Source of the DNA: Mnemiopsis leidyi
Lineage: Eukaryota > Ctenophora > Tentaculata > Lobata > Bolinopsidae
NCBI GenBank assembly: GCA_000226015.1
Contig: JH153473.1
Coordinates: 262,652 to 288,022 of the forward strand
Length of the DNA stretch: 25,371 nucleotides
Reading direction: 5' to 3'
Both the position numbers and the translations under genes were made by a program. Positions 1-10,100 of the stretch are shown here, piece by piece (position 1 is the first letter of the stretch; each line of letters starts with the position of its first letter). The notes beneath the pieces were generated by a model that was given only the letters and a program-made list of their open reading frames with translations, was not told where the DNA came from and searched no databases.

Positions 1-165
1 GGATAAGTGAACAATTGGGCAAAACTGTGCCTTACGTGGACTAAACTAGTAAAATGCTTGATTCCGCTTTACTTTTTCTCTTTCAATTCTTGAGAGCTTG
101 GGATATTTACTTGAAATTTTTCATTTTACACCAGCTGTTATTAACAACGCAGTTGAATAATACAG
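1..165. other. AT-rich non-coding left edge
   Basis: I see no coding signal, RNA gene or repeat structure before the foldback element that begins near 166. Confidence 0.5.
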
Positions 166-326
166 TAATACCACTATTGGTATCGCAATTACCATACGTA
201 ATTCCACTCGCAAGCTCGTGAAATTACTACAATAAATCCACTCGCAAGCTCGTGAATTTATTGCATGAATACCACTCGCAAGCTCGTGGTATTAATATGG
301 TAATTGCACTACCAATAGTGGTATTA
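166..326. repeat. Foldback (MITE-like) element with 30-bp inverted ends
   Basis: The left arm (166-195) and the right arm (297-326) are inverted copies matching at 28 of 30 positions; the two mismatches are adjacent, near arm positions 18-19. The similarity weakens but continues a few bases outward. The 101 bp between the arms hold three small hairpins built on one core. There is no coding capacity. The form fits a miniature inverted-repeat element. I see no clear target-site duplication, so a mobile origin is inference. Confidence 0.7.
198..293. repeat. Three copies of a 16-bp core, each in its own hairpin
   Basis: The core CACTCGCAAGCTCGTG occurs identically at 205-220, 239-254 and 273-288, with starts exactly 34 bp apart. 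Each copy is flanked by a different pair of complementary arms: GTAATT/AATTAC (198-203, 222-227), CAATAAAT/ATTTATTG (230-237, 256-263) and AATACCAC/GTGGTATT (268-275, 286-293). The cores are therefore constant while the arms differ but still pair. Confidence 0.8.
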
Positions 327-331
327 CCGTA

Positions 332-353
332 TATAATAGTAGTGTTGAAAGTA
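332..353 (+). repeat. 22-bp dispersed repeat, copy 1
   Basis: A 22-bp string starting TATAATAGTAGTG lies just outside the right arm of the foldback element. It recurs exactly and in the same orientation at 22761-22782. It probably marks the edge of a dispersed repeat family. Confidence 0.6.
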
Positions 354-917
354 ATAAAACTTTTTAGGTTGTTAGGCACCAACTTACTCACAGTATAAAT
401 AGTATTATTATATTAACAGTTAAAATCTTAAAGATAGATACTTGTACAGATTAGTCGGACTGATGAAAATGGGAAACATCTCATACCCAAACAGAGATTT
501 TAAACAGTGTTACTAGTTAAAGTGCTCAACTGGTACTACAGAGGAATGAGAATTTACAAAAAAGGACTAGTTTCTGGCTAATTTTAGAATTATTTGCTAG
601 TAAAGTTTAACGTTCTATCAGAGTAAAGGTCAAAGAAGAGGATCACCCTGCATCAGTTTCTCAAGTATACACTAGACACCTTCAAATTAGAATCTCCTGA
701 GGGAGGAGGGATGGTAACTGGATTACCCGAGCTTTGTTTACAAGAATCTTCCCAAGTCTTGTGGTTAAACGTGGTGTTTTAGTCACCACAGAATATGTTG
801 TGGTGTTTCAGTCTCACACTGAAGTGTTGTGTGGATGATAGCGATATTGGCAAGGAGCAGAGATTGGAAGCACATACAAATGGGGATAGGATTGTGTTGA
901 AAATTGAAATTGAGGTA
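354..917. other. Intergenic, no gene seen
   Basis: AT-rich sequence with no convincing exon, RNA gene or long repeat. The short reading frames that begin near 783-795 run through the palindrome at 918-968 and read it on both strands, which explains why they stay open. Confidence 0.5.
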
Positions 918-968
918 CATGCCCCTTATGTTGTTTACTGTACTACAGTAAACAACATAAGGGGCATG
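918..968. repeat. Nearly perfect 51-bp palindrome
   Basis: Arms 918-942 and 944-968 are perfect reverse complements over 25 bp, separated by one base (C at 943). The arms begin CATGCCCCTTATG and meet in TTTACTGTA/TACAGTAAA. This could extrude as a cruciform, or fold as a long hairpin if transcribed. I see no related inverted repeat outside the arms. Confidence 0.95.
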
Positions 969-2002
969 CAACCACTTTACAGCGATATAAGCATACGCCA
1001 TACACTATGGGTGATTTTAGGCGACCTTCGCCATAGATTCTGAACCAAACTGCGATCCATAAAACCAAATTATCCCAATTGGCTTAGCCCTTAGCTGGTC
1101 CTTAATTCCTATACTCTTCACTCTCACCCTTTTGGTCACAAACAAGCCTTGTTCGTCAAATCCTTCTATAAAAAGTAAAACGTAAACTACTAGGCAATTA
1201 AGCCGAAGAAAGTTATGACAGATTATATGTTGATTATAGTACGGTCATTGAAAATTGGATTCATTTAAGACCAACAACTCAAAATCACCCATGAAAATAA
1301 AAACATCTAACGAAATAGTGACATTTTGGCAGTAGTTGCGAATCGGAATTTCCCACAAGCAAAAAGCTTATACAGTAAAGCATTTATTTAACTTGTAACA
1401 CTAGTTGTAAAATTTGTCACCTACATTATCGCACGCTCGATTCGAAGGTCAACCAGATCCACACAGAATAGGAGGCGTAACGCCGCGCAATGTAGAAACT
1501 TGAAAGAAGACCAAAAGAAAAAATATTTACAAACAATTTTTTAAATTTTGACAGTATTTATGAATAAATTAAATTTTTATTAAAATTAACATGTTAAATT
1601 TCATGCAATCAGAATAAAAATAAACCTTGAAATCCGAAGCCTTTGGTCGAGAATGACAAAGGTCTGAACGCCGCGCACTACATCACTCCAGCTTAATCAA
1701 GATTGTTGCGCTGCCTTGATTTTGCGGAGTGTTTCCATAGCATTCCTTGGTAACTTACTAAATTGTGTGTGCGCGTCTTGCACTTTAATTTGGTTATGTT
1801 CCTACCTTTCAAATTATTTTGATAGACTGTTTTCACATTATAATTTGTTGTTAATTCCGTTTCTGGCCGATTCGCTTGTTCATGATCTAGGCGAAATTTT
1901 AGCTTTGTCGATAATTTCTTAAAATCTGCCACAAAGTTGAAGAGGATATTTATCTCGTGATTGTGACCTGTAGAGAGGTACCCCCTTCAACAAAATTTAA
2001 GG
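969..2002. other. Upstream region of TMEM232
   Basis: No exon is supported here. The only repeated word I noticed is AACGCCGCGCA, present near 1479 and again near 1668. The last bases before the start codon are a C-rich stretch followed by TTTAAG (about 1981-2001), which could be a 3' splice site or only leader sequence. The promoter should lie here, but no motif is convincing. Confidence 0.4.
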
Positions 2003-3871
2003 ATGCCTGTGGATAAGATTCAACTTCAACACAAATTTGGAATAATATCCCACAACCACCGCCAAAATCTTTTGGAAAGGATATCTGCTCCGCCAACTCC
2101 AACCAGTAACATAAGAAAGCCCATACCTTGTGAAATTTCTCACGATTTCATCTTGTCCTACAACCGTGCTGATCCGTTTGAGCGGGCAAAATTGGACGTT
2201 AAAGCATCTCAACTTCTTCAAAGGGTAAAGCGAAGAGCCGGACTATTATCTGGAGGATCTGGTAGACATGTCCACATTCCGAGATCATGGGTAGAATTAA
2301 CTTTGTTGGCAAGATGTAAAGGTGCTTTTCGGGACGATGTTTTAAAAGTCTTGTTTGCATCTCTTCTCACGGCACCCCCGAGTGTTGATAACATTCCCAG
2401 TTTGTTTTTGGTCTGTGAGACTGTTATTGAGTGGATCAAAGAACTCGGCAATCCTATCCCAGAGACAGCCTGGTCAAACACTCAAATACTTACATACAAT
2501 ATCTCGGAACTCTGTTTTTGGAGGGTTTACAACCATGCTTTGCTGCACAACTTACAGGGATGTGATTCTTTCCTGTCGGATTTGAATTGGCATGTCGAGA
2601 ATCTGGAATTTGTCAGAAAAGTTTACGCTAAGTATCCTGATGGTGAACTCCTACTTCGTCTTCTTGAATCTATCAAGACAGTTATATCTGGAATTTATCC
2701 AAGCAAAGAAGAATCCAATATTCCACCAAAGAAAAACTTTGCCAGTGACGGCTTGATGTATGCCTTAGACTTCTACCAATGTGTGAGAAATGGTTCTGAT
2801 CCAAGCACATCGCTGAGTGCGTTGTTGACAACATTAACACTGTTAGGAACAGAAGATCATCTGAACACAGTGCTAACTTTCAAACTGTTAACAGTTTTGT
2901 GCTGCAAGAATTTCCTCGCCCTACAAATTATACAAGCTGCAGCAACAGGTAATCTCCCAATCTCTGACAACAACACCGAACATAGTGGGATCTGCAAATC
3001 TAACTTTCAGAGTTGGGACTGGGTTACTGCGTCTGAGTTCATCAATCTCTTAGTCCACGCTGCCATTGAGGGAGAAACGAGTGAAATACAAAAAAGTGCA
3101 ATACAAGCAGGTGAAATGACATCAGTTAGAGTTGACAGTGCACCTGTGCTAGGATACGGGTTGTTGGATATTGCTGCGTTAAATACTGAAGGTACTTTGG
3201 GGCCTGCTGTTCAATATGCTCTTCAGCAAGCCCTAACTCGCCTTCATATTCATATAAAGAACCATCCTCTCAGAAAAAGTGCTGCACATATAATATGGTC
3301 AGCGCTGCAAACCACTAAAAATTCTCCAAGCCATAGGGTTATTGTTGGAATTGCCCAAAACAAGACCAATTGTTTTGAGTCAGTTCAATCTGAGCTTGAA
3401 CCCCATGGAAAATTGCTGTTCGAGCGAATTTTTGACAACTTAGCTGATCACTACATTCCGCAGAGTATACCACTACCCCAAAGTAAACCCTCAAAAACGA
3501 AGGCTCCTCCAAAGAAATCCCCCCGTGCCTCATATGTCCAACCAACAGTTTCTATGGTCAGCAACATATCTGTCATATCAAAACCGGGGTCCGTTGTCAA
3601 ATTAATGAACAAAGTGCGAACCCTTTCTAATCCGCACTTGGAGTCGTACGCAGACCGGAACAACAAGATTTTACAGGATGTGGTTGCCGATCAGTGGTAC
3701 AAAGAGCTTTTGTCTGTGTTCAGAGCGGCAGAGAAAGTCCAGCAGACAGTTCAGGAGTGCGAGGAGTTCAGTGAAGCGGAACAGAACCACGCCCAGAAGA
3801 TGGTTAAAGAGTTAGACCTTACTGAGACTGAAGTTTGTAATGTCATGGACAGTTTGGTTGTCAAAACGTGA
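2003..3871 (+). CDS. TMEM232: Transmembrane protein 232 (TMEM232), intronless
   Basis: One uninterrupted frame of 622 codons. I recognise the family from the N-terminal FGIIS motif (residues 12-16), the strongly conserved GSGRHVHIPRSW block (about 85-96) followed by an ARCKG segment, the late block IIWSALQTTK, and the C-terminal Q-W-x-x-E-L helix. Human TMEM232 is of similar length (about 650 aa), so nothing large is missing. The body is predicted to be mostly helical, with hydrophobic stretches such as about 288-315. A basic, proline-rich linker (about 492-515) precedes the C-terminal helices. The family is tied to sperm flagellum formation and male fertility in mammals; its molecular role is poorly known. 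The gene is intronless here although the vertebrate gene has many introns. A variant poly(A) signal ATTAAA lies at 3910-3915. CFAP299 follows after 353 bp. Confidence 0.93.
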   Translation: MPVDKIQLQHKFGIISHNHRQNLLERISAPPTPTSNIRKPIPCEISHDFILSYNRADPFERAKLDVKASQLLQRVKRRAGLLSGGSGRHVHIPRSWVELTLLARCKGAFRDDVLKVLFASLLTAPPSVDNIPSLFLVCETVIEWIKELGNPIPETAWSNTQILTYNISELCFWRVYNHALLHNLQGCDSFLSDLNWHVENLEFVRKVYAKYPDGELLLRLLESIKTVISGIYPSKEESNIPPKKNFASDGLMYALDFYQCVRNGSDPSTSLSALLTTLTLLGTEDHLNTVLTFKLLTVLCCKNFLALQIIQAAATGNLPISDNNTEHSGICKSNFQSWDWVTASEFINLLVHAAIEGETSEIQKSAIQAGEMTSVRVDSAPVLGYGLLDIAALNTEGTLGPAVQYALQQALTRLHIHIKNHPLRKSAAHIIWSALQTTKNSPSHRVIVGIAQNKTNCFESVQSELEPHGKLLFERIFDNLADHYIPQSIPLPQSKPSKTKAPPKKSPRASYVQPTVSMVSNISVISKPGSVVKLMNKVRTLSNPHLESYADRNNKILQDVVADQWYKELLSVFRAAEKVQQTVQECEEFSEAEQNHAQKMVKELDLTETEVCNVMDSLVVKT

Positions 3872-3909
3872 TAGAGTTAGTGGATAAGCTTAATGCTGTA
3901 TTTGGAACT

Positions 3910-3915
3910 ATTAAA
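3910..3915 (+). terminator. Candidate poly(A) signal of TMEM232
   Basis: ATTAAA, the commonest variant of AATAAA, lies 38 bp after the stop codon. The assignment rests on position and sequence only. Confidence 0.35.
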
Positions 3916-4224
3916 TTTACATTTTCTGAAACTTCAATCTTCATAAAATAATTTAGGCAATAATTGGTGTGAGTCTGGCTTTTTCTGTTAATGTTTACTT
4001 TTTCTTTTAAATTTCGTGATATTGAAGTCTGTTCAGCGATTTTATTTCTATTTTTAACTTCTGACGATTTCACTCATATTCCATACAGTACTCACTACTT
4101 GTGCTATAGATAGGGTGCTTGTTTATTAATTTAACCGATAATCCACTTGTTATTTCAAGAATTGACACTTAAGCCTGTTGATTACATTATTCGCCTATAT
4201 TAAACCACACCCTTCATAGGCAAC

Positions 4225-5329
4225 ATGGACACTGCCATAGAAGTACCGACCGGGGGTGACTCTTTCGCGGAATTTCCTACTTATGAGGACTTTCTTAACT
4301 CACAGGTACTTCGAACACCTTCATTTGATATTATCGCATTATTGATATAGGATATCTCTAATCTGAAATATGAATCTATAATGATCAAAACTTAGTGCCT
4401 GTCAAAGGAAGTTTTATAAATTGCATCATGAACCATAACATCGGTAACATTGCGTTATTACTTGATTCATTTGCCGATTTGCCGTAAGCAGAGCATGATT
4501 ATAAACTACGACATTATGGTATTTACCTTGTCATATCGTTCTGTATCTTGATGTTACCGCCTCTCATTAGGGACGTAGCGTTATTGTCCAGTATTGGTAG
4601 CTTGTTTTATGTAGCTTGTTCTATGTCATTCATCTTCATTTATCGTTAAGCTGAGTTTGATAGTGTCTAAGCCAATATCACATTTAGTGATATTTTCAGA
4701 TCACTTCCATGGATCTGTACTATTTAGAGGACGAGGAACTAGCCCGACAGCTGGTCGAACTGGGATACCGAGGAAGCGGAGAAGTTCTGAAACGTGAGGA
4801 GTTTGAAGCCCGCAAACAGTTAGCTGAGGCTAGCAGGCTGTCCAAGCGTAGTCAGAAGAAAACTCTCGCTAGTGCCGGGAAAAGTCTTGAGGGATATCCT
4901 TTCTTGGAGGCTCTAGCACAAAGAGAGGAGGCCAACAAGACTGGGAAAATGACTTCCATTATTTTTATTCGAGACAAGAACGCTAAGGGTCAGGAAATAT
5001 CCGGATACATCGACTTTGCCCATCGACTGAAAACAGAAGACTTTGAGCCGTACTTCAATGGCAAGAAAAGACTGCTCCCAAAACTTTCTGACCTTAGTTT
5101 CTACAACTGGGAAACCCAAAAGAGCACCTCAAACGCAACCCCCAACTACCAGGTCATCGCTGACAATGCCTCAGGACTCCTGTTCAAGAACAAACGAGAC
5201 AGAAAGATCGTGAACGTGGATCCTAAAGCAGCTCGGCCGGGGGACAACTCCTCTCGCGTACCTATAGACAGTCAGGGCCAGTACGTGCAGGTTGTTATCT
5301 ACGATCACATCACCCGACGTAAAACGTGA
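4225..5329 (+). CDS. CFAP299: Cilia- and flagella-associated protein 299 (CFAP299)
   Basis: Two coding exons, 4225-4305 and 4700-5329, joined in phase 0 (CACAG|GTACTT donor, TTTTCAG acceptor), give 236 aa; human CFAP299 (C4orf22) is almost the same size. Joining the exons rebuilds the conserved [20 protein letters not shown] region. Further family blocks are [11 protein letters not shown], the central [20 protein letters not shown] stretch, [49 protein letters not shown] and the C-terminal [12 protein letters not shown]. The start is the only ATG that supplies the N-terminal exon. The family is found in ciliated organisms and has been linked to spermatogenesis; its exact place in the axoneme is unclear to me. 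The frame starting at the internal ATG 4709 is only part of exon 2. Confidence 0.96.
4597..4624 (+). repeat. 14-bp tandem duplication in the CFAP299 intron
   Basis: Two adjacent 14-bp units (4597-4610, 4611-4624) of the form GTAGCTTGTTYTAT differ by one base. This is a small local duplication without evident function. Confidence 0.7.
4674..4694 (+). other. Hairpin abutting the CFAP299 3' splice site
   Basis: AATATCAC (4674-4681) pairs perfectly with GTGATATT (4687-4694) across a 5-nt loop. The stem ends directly before the TTCAG acceptor at 4695-4699, so in pre-mRNA it would fold over the polypyrimidine-tract position of the gene's only coding intron. Confidence 0.5.
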
Positions 5330-5412
5330 TGTTTCTTTTTCTCTGATATGTTTTATGAGACTTTATTGGGTGAGATTCCGAGATTTTTGTTCGTTTATGA
5401 GCTATTGAATTG

Positions 5413-5418
5413 ATTAAA
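5413..5418 (+). terminator. Candidate poly(A) signal of CFAP299
   Basis: ATTAAA lies 83 bp after the stop codon. The rest of the 345-bp gap to the next start holds nothing else that I recognise. Confidence 0.3.
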
Positions 5419-5674
5419 ATTGTGAGATTGAGCATATTACCCTCTTTTTGGAGTTCTTTTAATGTAATTTGAGCCGTTTTGTTCATCTCTACTTCTTATC
5501 AAAATGTAATGAGATATGAAAGAATTTTAGAATCTATTTGTTTCATTACCTCACCAGAAATCTTGCTTATTCTGACAATAACCTGAGTCCTCAGCACATT
5601 AATCAGCTTTATTATATCATTTTTTGATGTACAAGAGTGAATAATTTAACACTTCCCATTCAAGTCGTAGCTAA

Positions 5675-6759
5675 ATGGGCGATACAAAGAGACCTCGTTC
5701 TAAAACACAGCGCAGTCCGAGTTCGAACAGTCTGAAAACAGACAGGCAGAGATCACAAAGCAAGGCAGACGCTCAGACCCCAGATGTAGAACCAGAACCT
5801 GAACCGATCGAGAATGTTCTTCCTTGGGAGGTCTTCAACAACGATCAGATAACGTTTGTCTTACAATTTATTTGTATTAATGCTGTCAGGATTTAGGAAT
5901 CAAAATTCTGTCCAATTAATGCCTTCTGCTTTTTAACTTCTGAGCATCTATTCAATTTCAGTGCACCTGTAGAATATAGCATAAAACTTACAACCACACT
6001 CATTTCAGAGAACTGATGGCATGCACTCCGACTGAAATGTTATCTAAGCTGTGCTCCCTTCTTCCATCCCCCAACACTCATGTTAGCCTTAAGAACAGTA
6101 TCAAAGCAGACCTCTACTTATTGCTCCTCCATTTTGCTCAACAACAGAAGTTCTCTGTGCCACAAAGTGGTGCTCTCCTTACACTATACCGCCACGTTCT
6201 CAACATGGTCTTGGAGGGTAAGGATCTCATGGAACTAGTTCTAGAAACGTCTCTGTTATTGACAGGGAAAAAGGAGCTCAAGCCGGGCATGAAGTTCGAT
6301 TTCTACTCCCCGGATCAAGTCAGTAAAATATCAGACTACTTCTCGAGAGGAGTGTTCCAGCACTTCAAACTCTACCGATTCAGTATGCTCCAAGAACAAG
6401 ATCAAACTATAATCAGCCTTGAGAAGATCGTCCACACTCTTCCCCCACAAGGGTCCTTCGACCCACCACCCCTCGCCGAAGCCATATCAGAGCATGATAT
6501 CGAGACGTATCTGAACGCCCCTCCCCCTGAGTCGGTTCTATCTGTTGAGGAGGTCCAGGGAGAGGAGGGTGAGCAGGGAACAGAGGAACCCGCGGAGGAA
6601 CCTAATCCTCTCATTTCCATGGCAAATGTTCAGACTGTTCTTGATACTGTCGGAACGGAAATTATGGACAAGTTCACTAAGGACATGAAAAATAAGTGTA
6701 CGGAGAAGGAAAATCAGTACATGAACAGACTGAGCAAGGTTAAAAAGGCTATAGATTGA
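5675..6759 (+). CDS. CFAP119: CFAP119 / CCDC189, CLAMP-domain protein of the C1a central-pair projection
   Basis: Exons 5675-5853 and 6009-6759 join in phase 2 (donor AAC|GTTTGT, acceptor TTTCAG), giving 309 aa. The junction restores LPWEVFNNDQITELM, equivalent to the L-x-P-W start of the folded part in human CCDC189. Residues about 75-190 fit the CLAMP (C1a-32) family: a helix SIKADLYLLLLHFAQQQKFS, then FDFYSPDQVSKISDYF and the diagnostic FQHFKLYRF block near 175-184. A basic Ser/Lys-rich N-terminus, an acidic Glu/Pro linker (about 225-250) and a short C-terminal coiled coil complete the protein. Chlamydomonas FAP119/C1a-32 is part of the C1a projection of the central-pair apparatus, which controls beating; CCDC189 is needed for sperm motility in mouse. 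A frame reading through the donor stops at 5896. Confidence 0.88.
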
Positions 6760-6884
6760 AGATTTTACAACGGACAGTTATTACTGTTTAATTGATTTAC
6801 AAATCAGGCTCCGTGGATCAGTGTTGAAGCAGAGAGGTAGACCCTGCATGATCACAACTAATTCAATTGAAATGTTCGTTCTTG

Positions 6885-6890
6885 ATTAAA
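6885..6890 (+). terminator. Candidate poly(A) signal of CFAP119
   Basis: ATTAAA lies 125 bp after the stop codon. The remaining intergenic sequence to 7110 is AT-rich with nothing else recognised. Confidence 0.3.
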
Positions 6891-7113
6891 TGTCAAAGAA
6901 TCTTATGCAAGTTCTGTTGAAAACATTCTGAGAATGAGGAATTTTAATGAATTGCACATGTGATGTAATTTGTATGAATATTTTACCTTCATTTTTATAA
7001 GTTTTGTCTCATTCAATTTTAATCATTATCGACTCGTGCTTTTCGGATATATACTTTTCAGACTATTTGTGTTTATGTTGTCAGATACACTAAATCTTCA
7101 CTTCTTCCTTATA

Positions 7114-7151
7114 GATTTTATTGTATGATGGAGGCCAGGGAGAATGGTTGA
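7114..7151 (+). promoter_or_regulatory. Likely 5' UTR acceptor and overlapping uORF of CCDC180
   Basis: A pyrimidine run ending in TATAG (AG at 7113-7114) looks like a 3' splice site, so an upstream leader exon is possible. Between it and the main start, ATG-ATG at 7125 opens an 8-codon frame that stops at TGA 7149-7151, overlapping the main ATG at 7144 in another frame. The main frame itself has an in-frame TGA at 7126-7128, which fixes 7144 as its first usable ATG. Confidence 0.5.
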
Positions 7152-10100
7152 GACGGCCTCACTTCCGGAGTTGAAACTCCGGCCGCAATTCCGGGCAGAT
7201 GCTGAGGTTAAGTTTATGAAGACTCTCGCCCAGCCAAAGAAGGTAAAACAAAGGCTGTTCGATTAAGAACATTTACCAAATCAGTTATAATAAATAATTG
7301 ATAATGTTTTATGCCAAAGCTAAATTTAGTTCTACATTTAATTCTACAAAGCTAAATACGTCATACATGTCAATTAAATTGTTTTTATGAAACTTATAAT
7401 TCCTAGATAAACATTTGGACGTCTTTAGGTTACTGGAGTTAAATCAGGGAAGATTCCTCTCGTCAGAACAAAAGATGAGAAAAAGGGATGGCACGCTGGC
7501 AATCCTACCGCTATAAAACATGCTCTCGACACCGATCATTATGAGATGGCTGAAGATGAACCGTACTACGCCAGCAAGGTATAGTTATACGTCAGTTTCA
7601 GCGGAAATAGTACCACCCTCTTGAGTGCCAGTTGTTTGGTTTATTCACATCCTGAAATTGAGCCTACGTGCATAGCAAAACTCAAAATTGCAGAATTAAC
7701 TCATGTTTATCGAAAGCCTCTACAACAACAAACTCGTACCTATTTATGTTCATAAACCCCCTTTAAATTTGCAATTATACTCCCATTGACGTTCGACAAC
7801 ATTACAGGAAGTCGAGCGACTGGAAGACAACTTGATGTCTGGAAGAGGCAAAGAAACGAAGAAGAGTGACATCATAGAGAGAATTACTGAAAGCAGGAGG
7901 CAGCGACATAAGAATGCTCTTGAAGACTTGCATGAGGAGTTGGGACATTTGAACAAAGCTGTCGATCCGCAGGTATGAATTGACCTTCAGATGTGTCTTA
8001 AATTCAAGTTGTCGCGGTTAAGAATTTAATTCTTAATAATTTTACGATAAAAGTTTTTTGACTTCATTCAAAACAAAACCTTGCTTCCGTACACGACATA
8101 GTCATGTTATTACCAGGTAGCCAACCAGTTGGACAGCACTAAGGAGCAGATCAGCTGGATACTATCCGAGATACAGATCCTCTTTACTGGAATCGAAAAC
8201 GACGACATCCTCTTCACTTACCCTTTAAAGAGACTACAAGTTCTCTGGGAAGATGTGGTTACTCTTCTCCAGAAGCGCAGCAACAAGATATCAGAACTCA
8301 GAGAGCAGCTCAACGAAACTGAAACTCACAGAAAAGATCAGATTTCAGAGCTGTTCAAGCACTACAGCGCCCTGTTTCATGAGATCGCGTACTTGAACGC
8401 GGACGCGATAAATTTGCTGATGGATCTGGAAGTTCACTCTTCAAACCAACTACTTCTAGCAAACTACAAGCTCTATTCCGACATGATATCGCAGATACAG
8501 TTAGAAAACGTAGTGAGGTTGAGACAGTATCGTGTGAAGTGGGAGGAGAGGTTAGCAACGTGGAGGGACCTCCACACTCGACAAACTACAGACAAGTTCA
8601 CCGCCTTCATGAGCACTCCCGCCATTACGGACTGTCCAGATATCAAGTCCATCTCCGAGATGATGAAGTGTGAACTGAACGGCCTGATGGAGAGGAGGTT
8701 TAACAAACTGCAGACGGTACGAGAGTTGAAACCTCCTTCTTACACGTGCAAGGCAGTGTTGAGGTGGTATGAGGAGGTCTGTCAGCTGAGTTTGACTCTG
8801 GAGAACACCCACAGAAGATATGTTGCCAAGTTGGCTGCTGTCGGAGATAAAGTGTTGGTTGACTGTGAAGCTGTTGCAGATAGAATGTTGGAGACACTTC
8901 AGGAGGAAGGGGTGTGTTCTGACTCTGAAGCACTAGATCTCAAGAATTCTCACCTGATGCCCCTGATTGAGGGATGGGGTGCACGGCACAAGGAGAAGAT
9001 CATACGCTTGGAGAAAGAGTTTTCAGATGAAGCTGCTAAGTTTAAAGCAAATCTTCATCTGTTGTACGACTTCCAGAACAGTGCTGCAAATATTTGGACT
9101 GAATACTGCTCCAGAGTTACTGCTAAAAACAACGAACTTTCAGCGCTGATCAAGAAGTGTAGACTAAAACATGATGAGATCAACCAACAGTTGGAGAGCG
9201 CTCTGGACATGGAGATGGACAAGATGAGACAAGACACAAACGATATCGAACTGAAGAAACATCTCAGTAAAGCTACAGAGGCTCTTGATGAGATTGCTGC
9301 TGCGTACACCAACTTTAAGAGAGATATGGCTGACGTCATCAAAAATTATCCCGACATGATTTCAAGTGAACTTCTTAACTACTCTGTTAAAATCAGAAAC
9401 CATCTTGGTTGTGTTATTGAAGAAGAGGAAACGGTTGAAGAGGCAGAAAAAGATGGGAAAGAAGAAGGAGAAGAAAGTAAAAGGGATTCAGACGAGGACT
9501 CTGTCGGCGACATAGTCGACAAACCACCCCAGCCTTCACCAGAGACAGAAGAAAAAGATTCTGCCTTCATGACGGAGATAGGAGAGGTAGTTCCGACAGC
9601 GCCAGCATTATACTCTGACGAGAGATTTAAAGAGTTAGAGGAAGGTCTGACTATCGAACACTTGGAGCATCTCAACCTGCTAACTGAGGAAGTAGCCCAG
9701 CACTCTGAACAAACTGTAGACGAGAAACTTAGTGAACTGAAGAGTGAGGTTGAGCTACGTCATCATATCCACAAACCCAGGGTTACTCGTATGAAGCTGG
9801 ACATCTACAACGTGAGGTTGAACGAGCTGAAGAACCACGAAGAGAGGGTGAAGCAGCACGGTGCAGGAATCACACTGGAGATAAGCACCCTCAGGACCGA
9901 GTTTAAGAAGTTGGGAGCGGAGCACGACCTCAAAGGAAAGAAGTTCAAGAAACTTGTTGAGGACTGCGAAGCAGCACTTCCTAAACTTGAGAAAACGGCT
10001 CATTTGCAAACCTTGCAAACTAAAGTTACAACTGCTTACGAGGAGCATATGAACCTAATAAAACTCGAACTTTCCTCTTTCAGAAACAAGATGGAGATCA

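Noticed and set aside
205..288. Three regularly spaced identical 16-bp repeats resembling a CRISPR array
   Set aside because: The spacers are short and complementary to one another as hairpin arms, there are only three repeats, and the DNA is animal nuclear sequence.
783..1043. Overlapping small open frames on both strands
   Set aside because: They read through the 51-bp palindrome, which makes both strands mirror each other; there is no family resemblance and no splice context.
1731..1744. RFX X-box-like site GTTTCCATAGCATT upstream of TMEM232
   Set aside because: It matches the classic X-box at only about 10 of 14 positions and the right half lacks the AAC. Other half-sites (for example ATGGCAAC near 21890) lack the left half. 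No convincing X-box was found at any of the five genes.
5854..5896. Read-through of CFAP119 exon 1 to a 73-aa product
   Set aside because: The phase-2 donor at 5854 and acceptor at 6008 restore the conserved frame, so the tail is intron.
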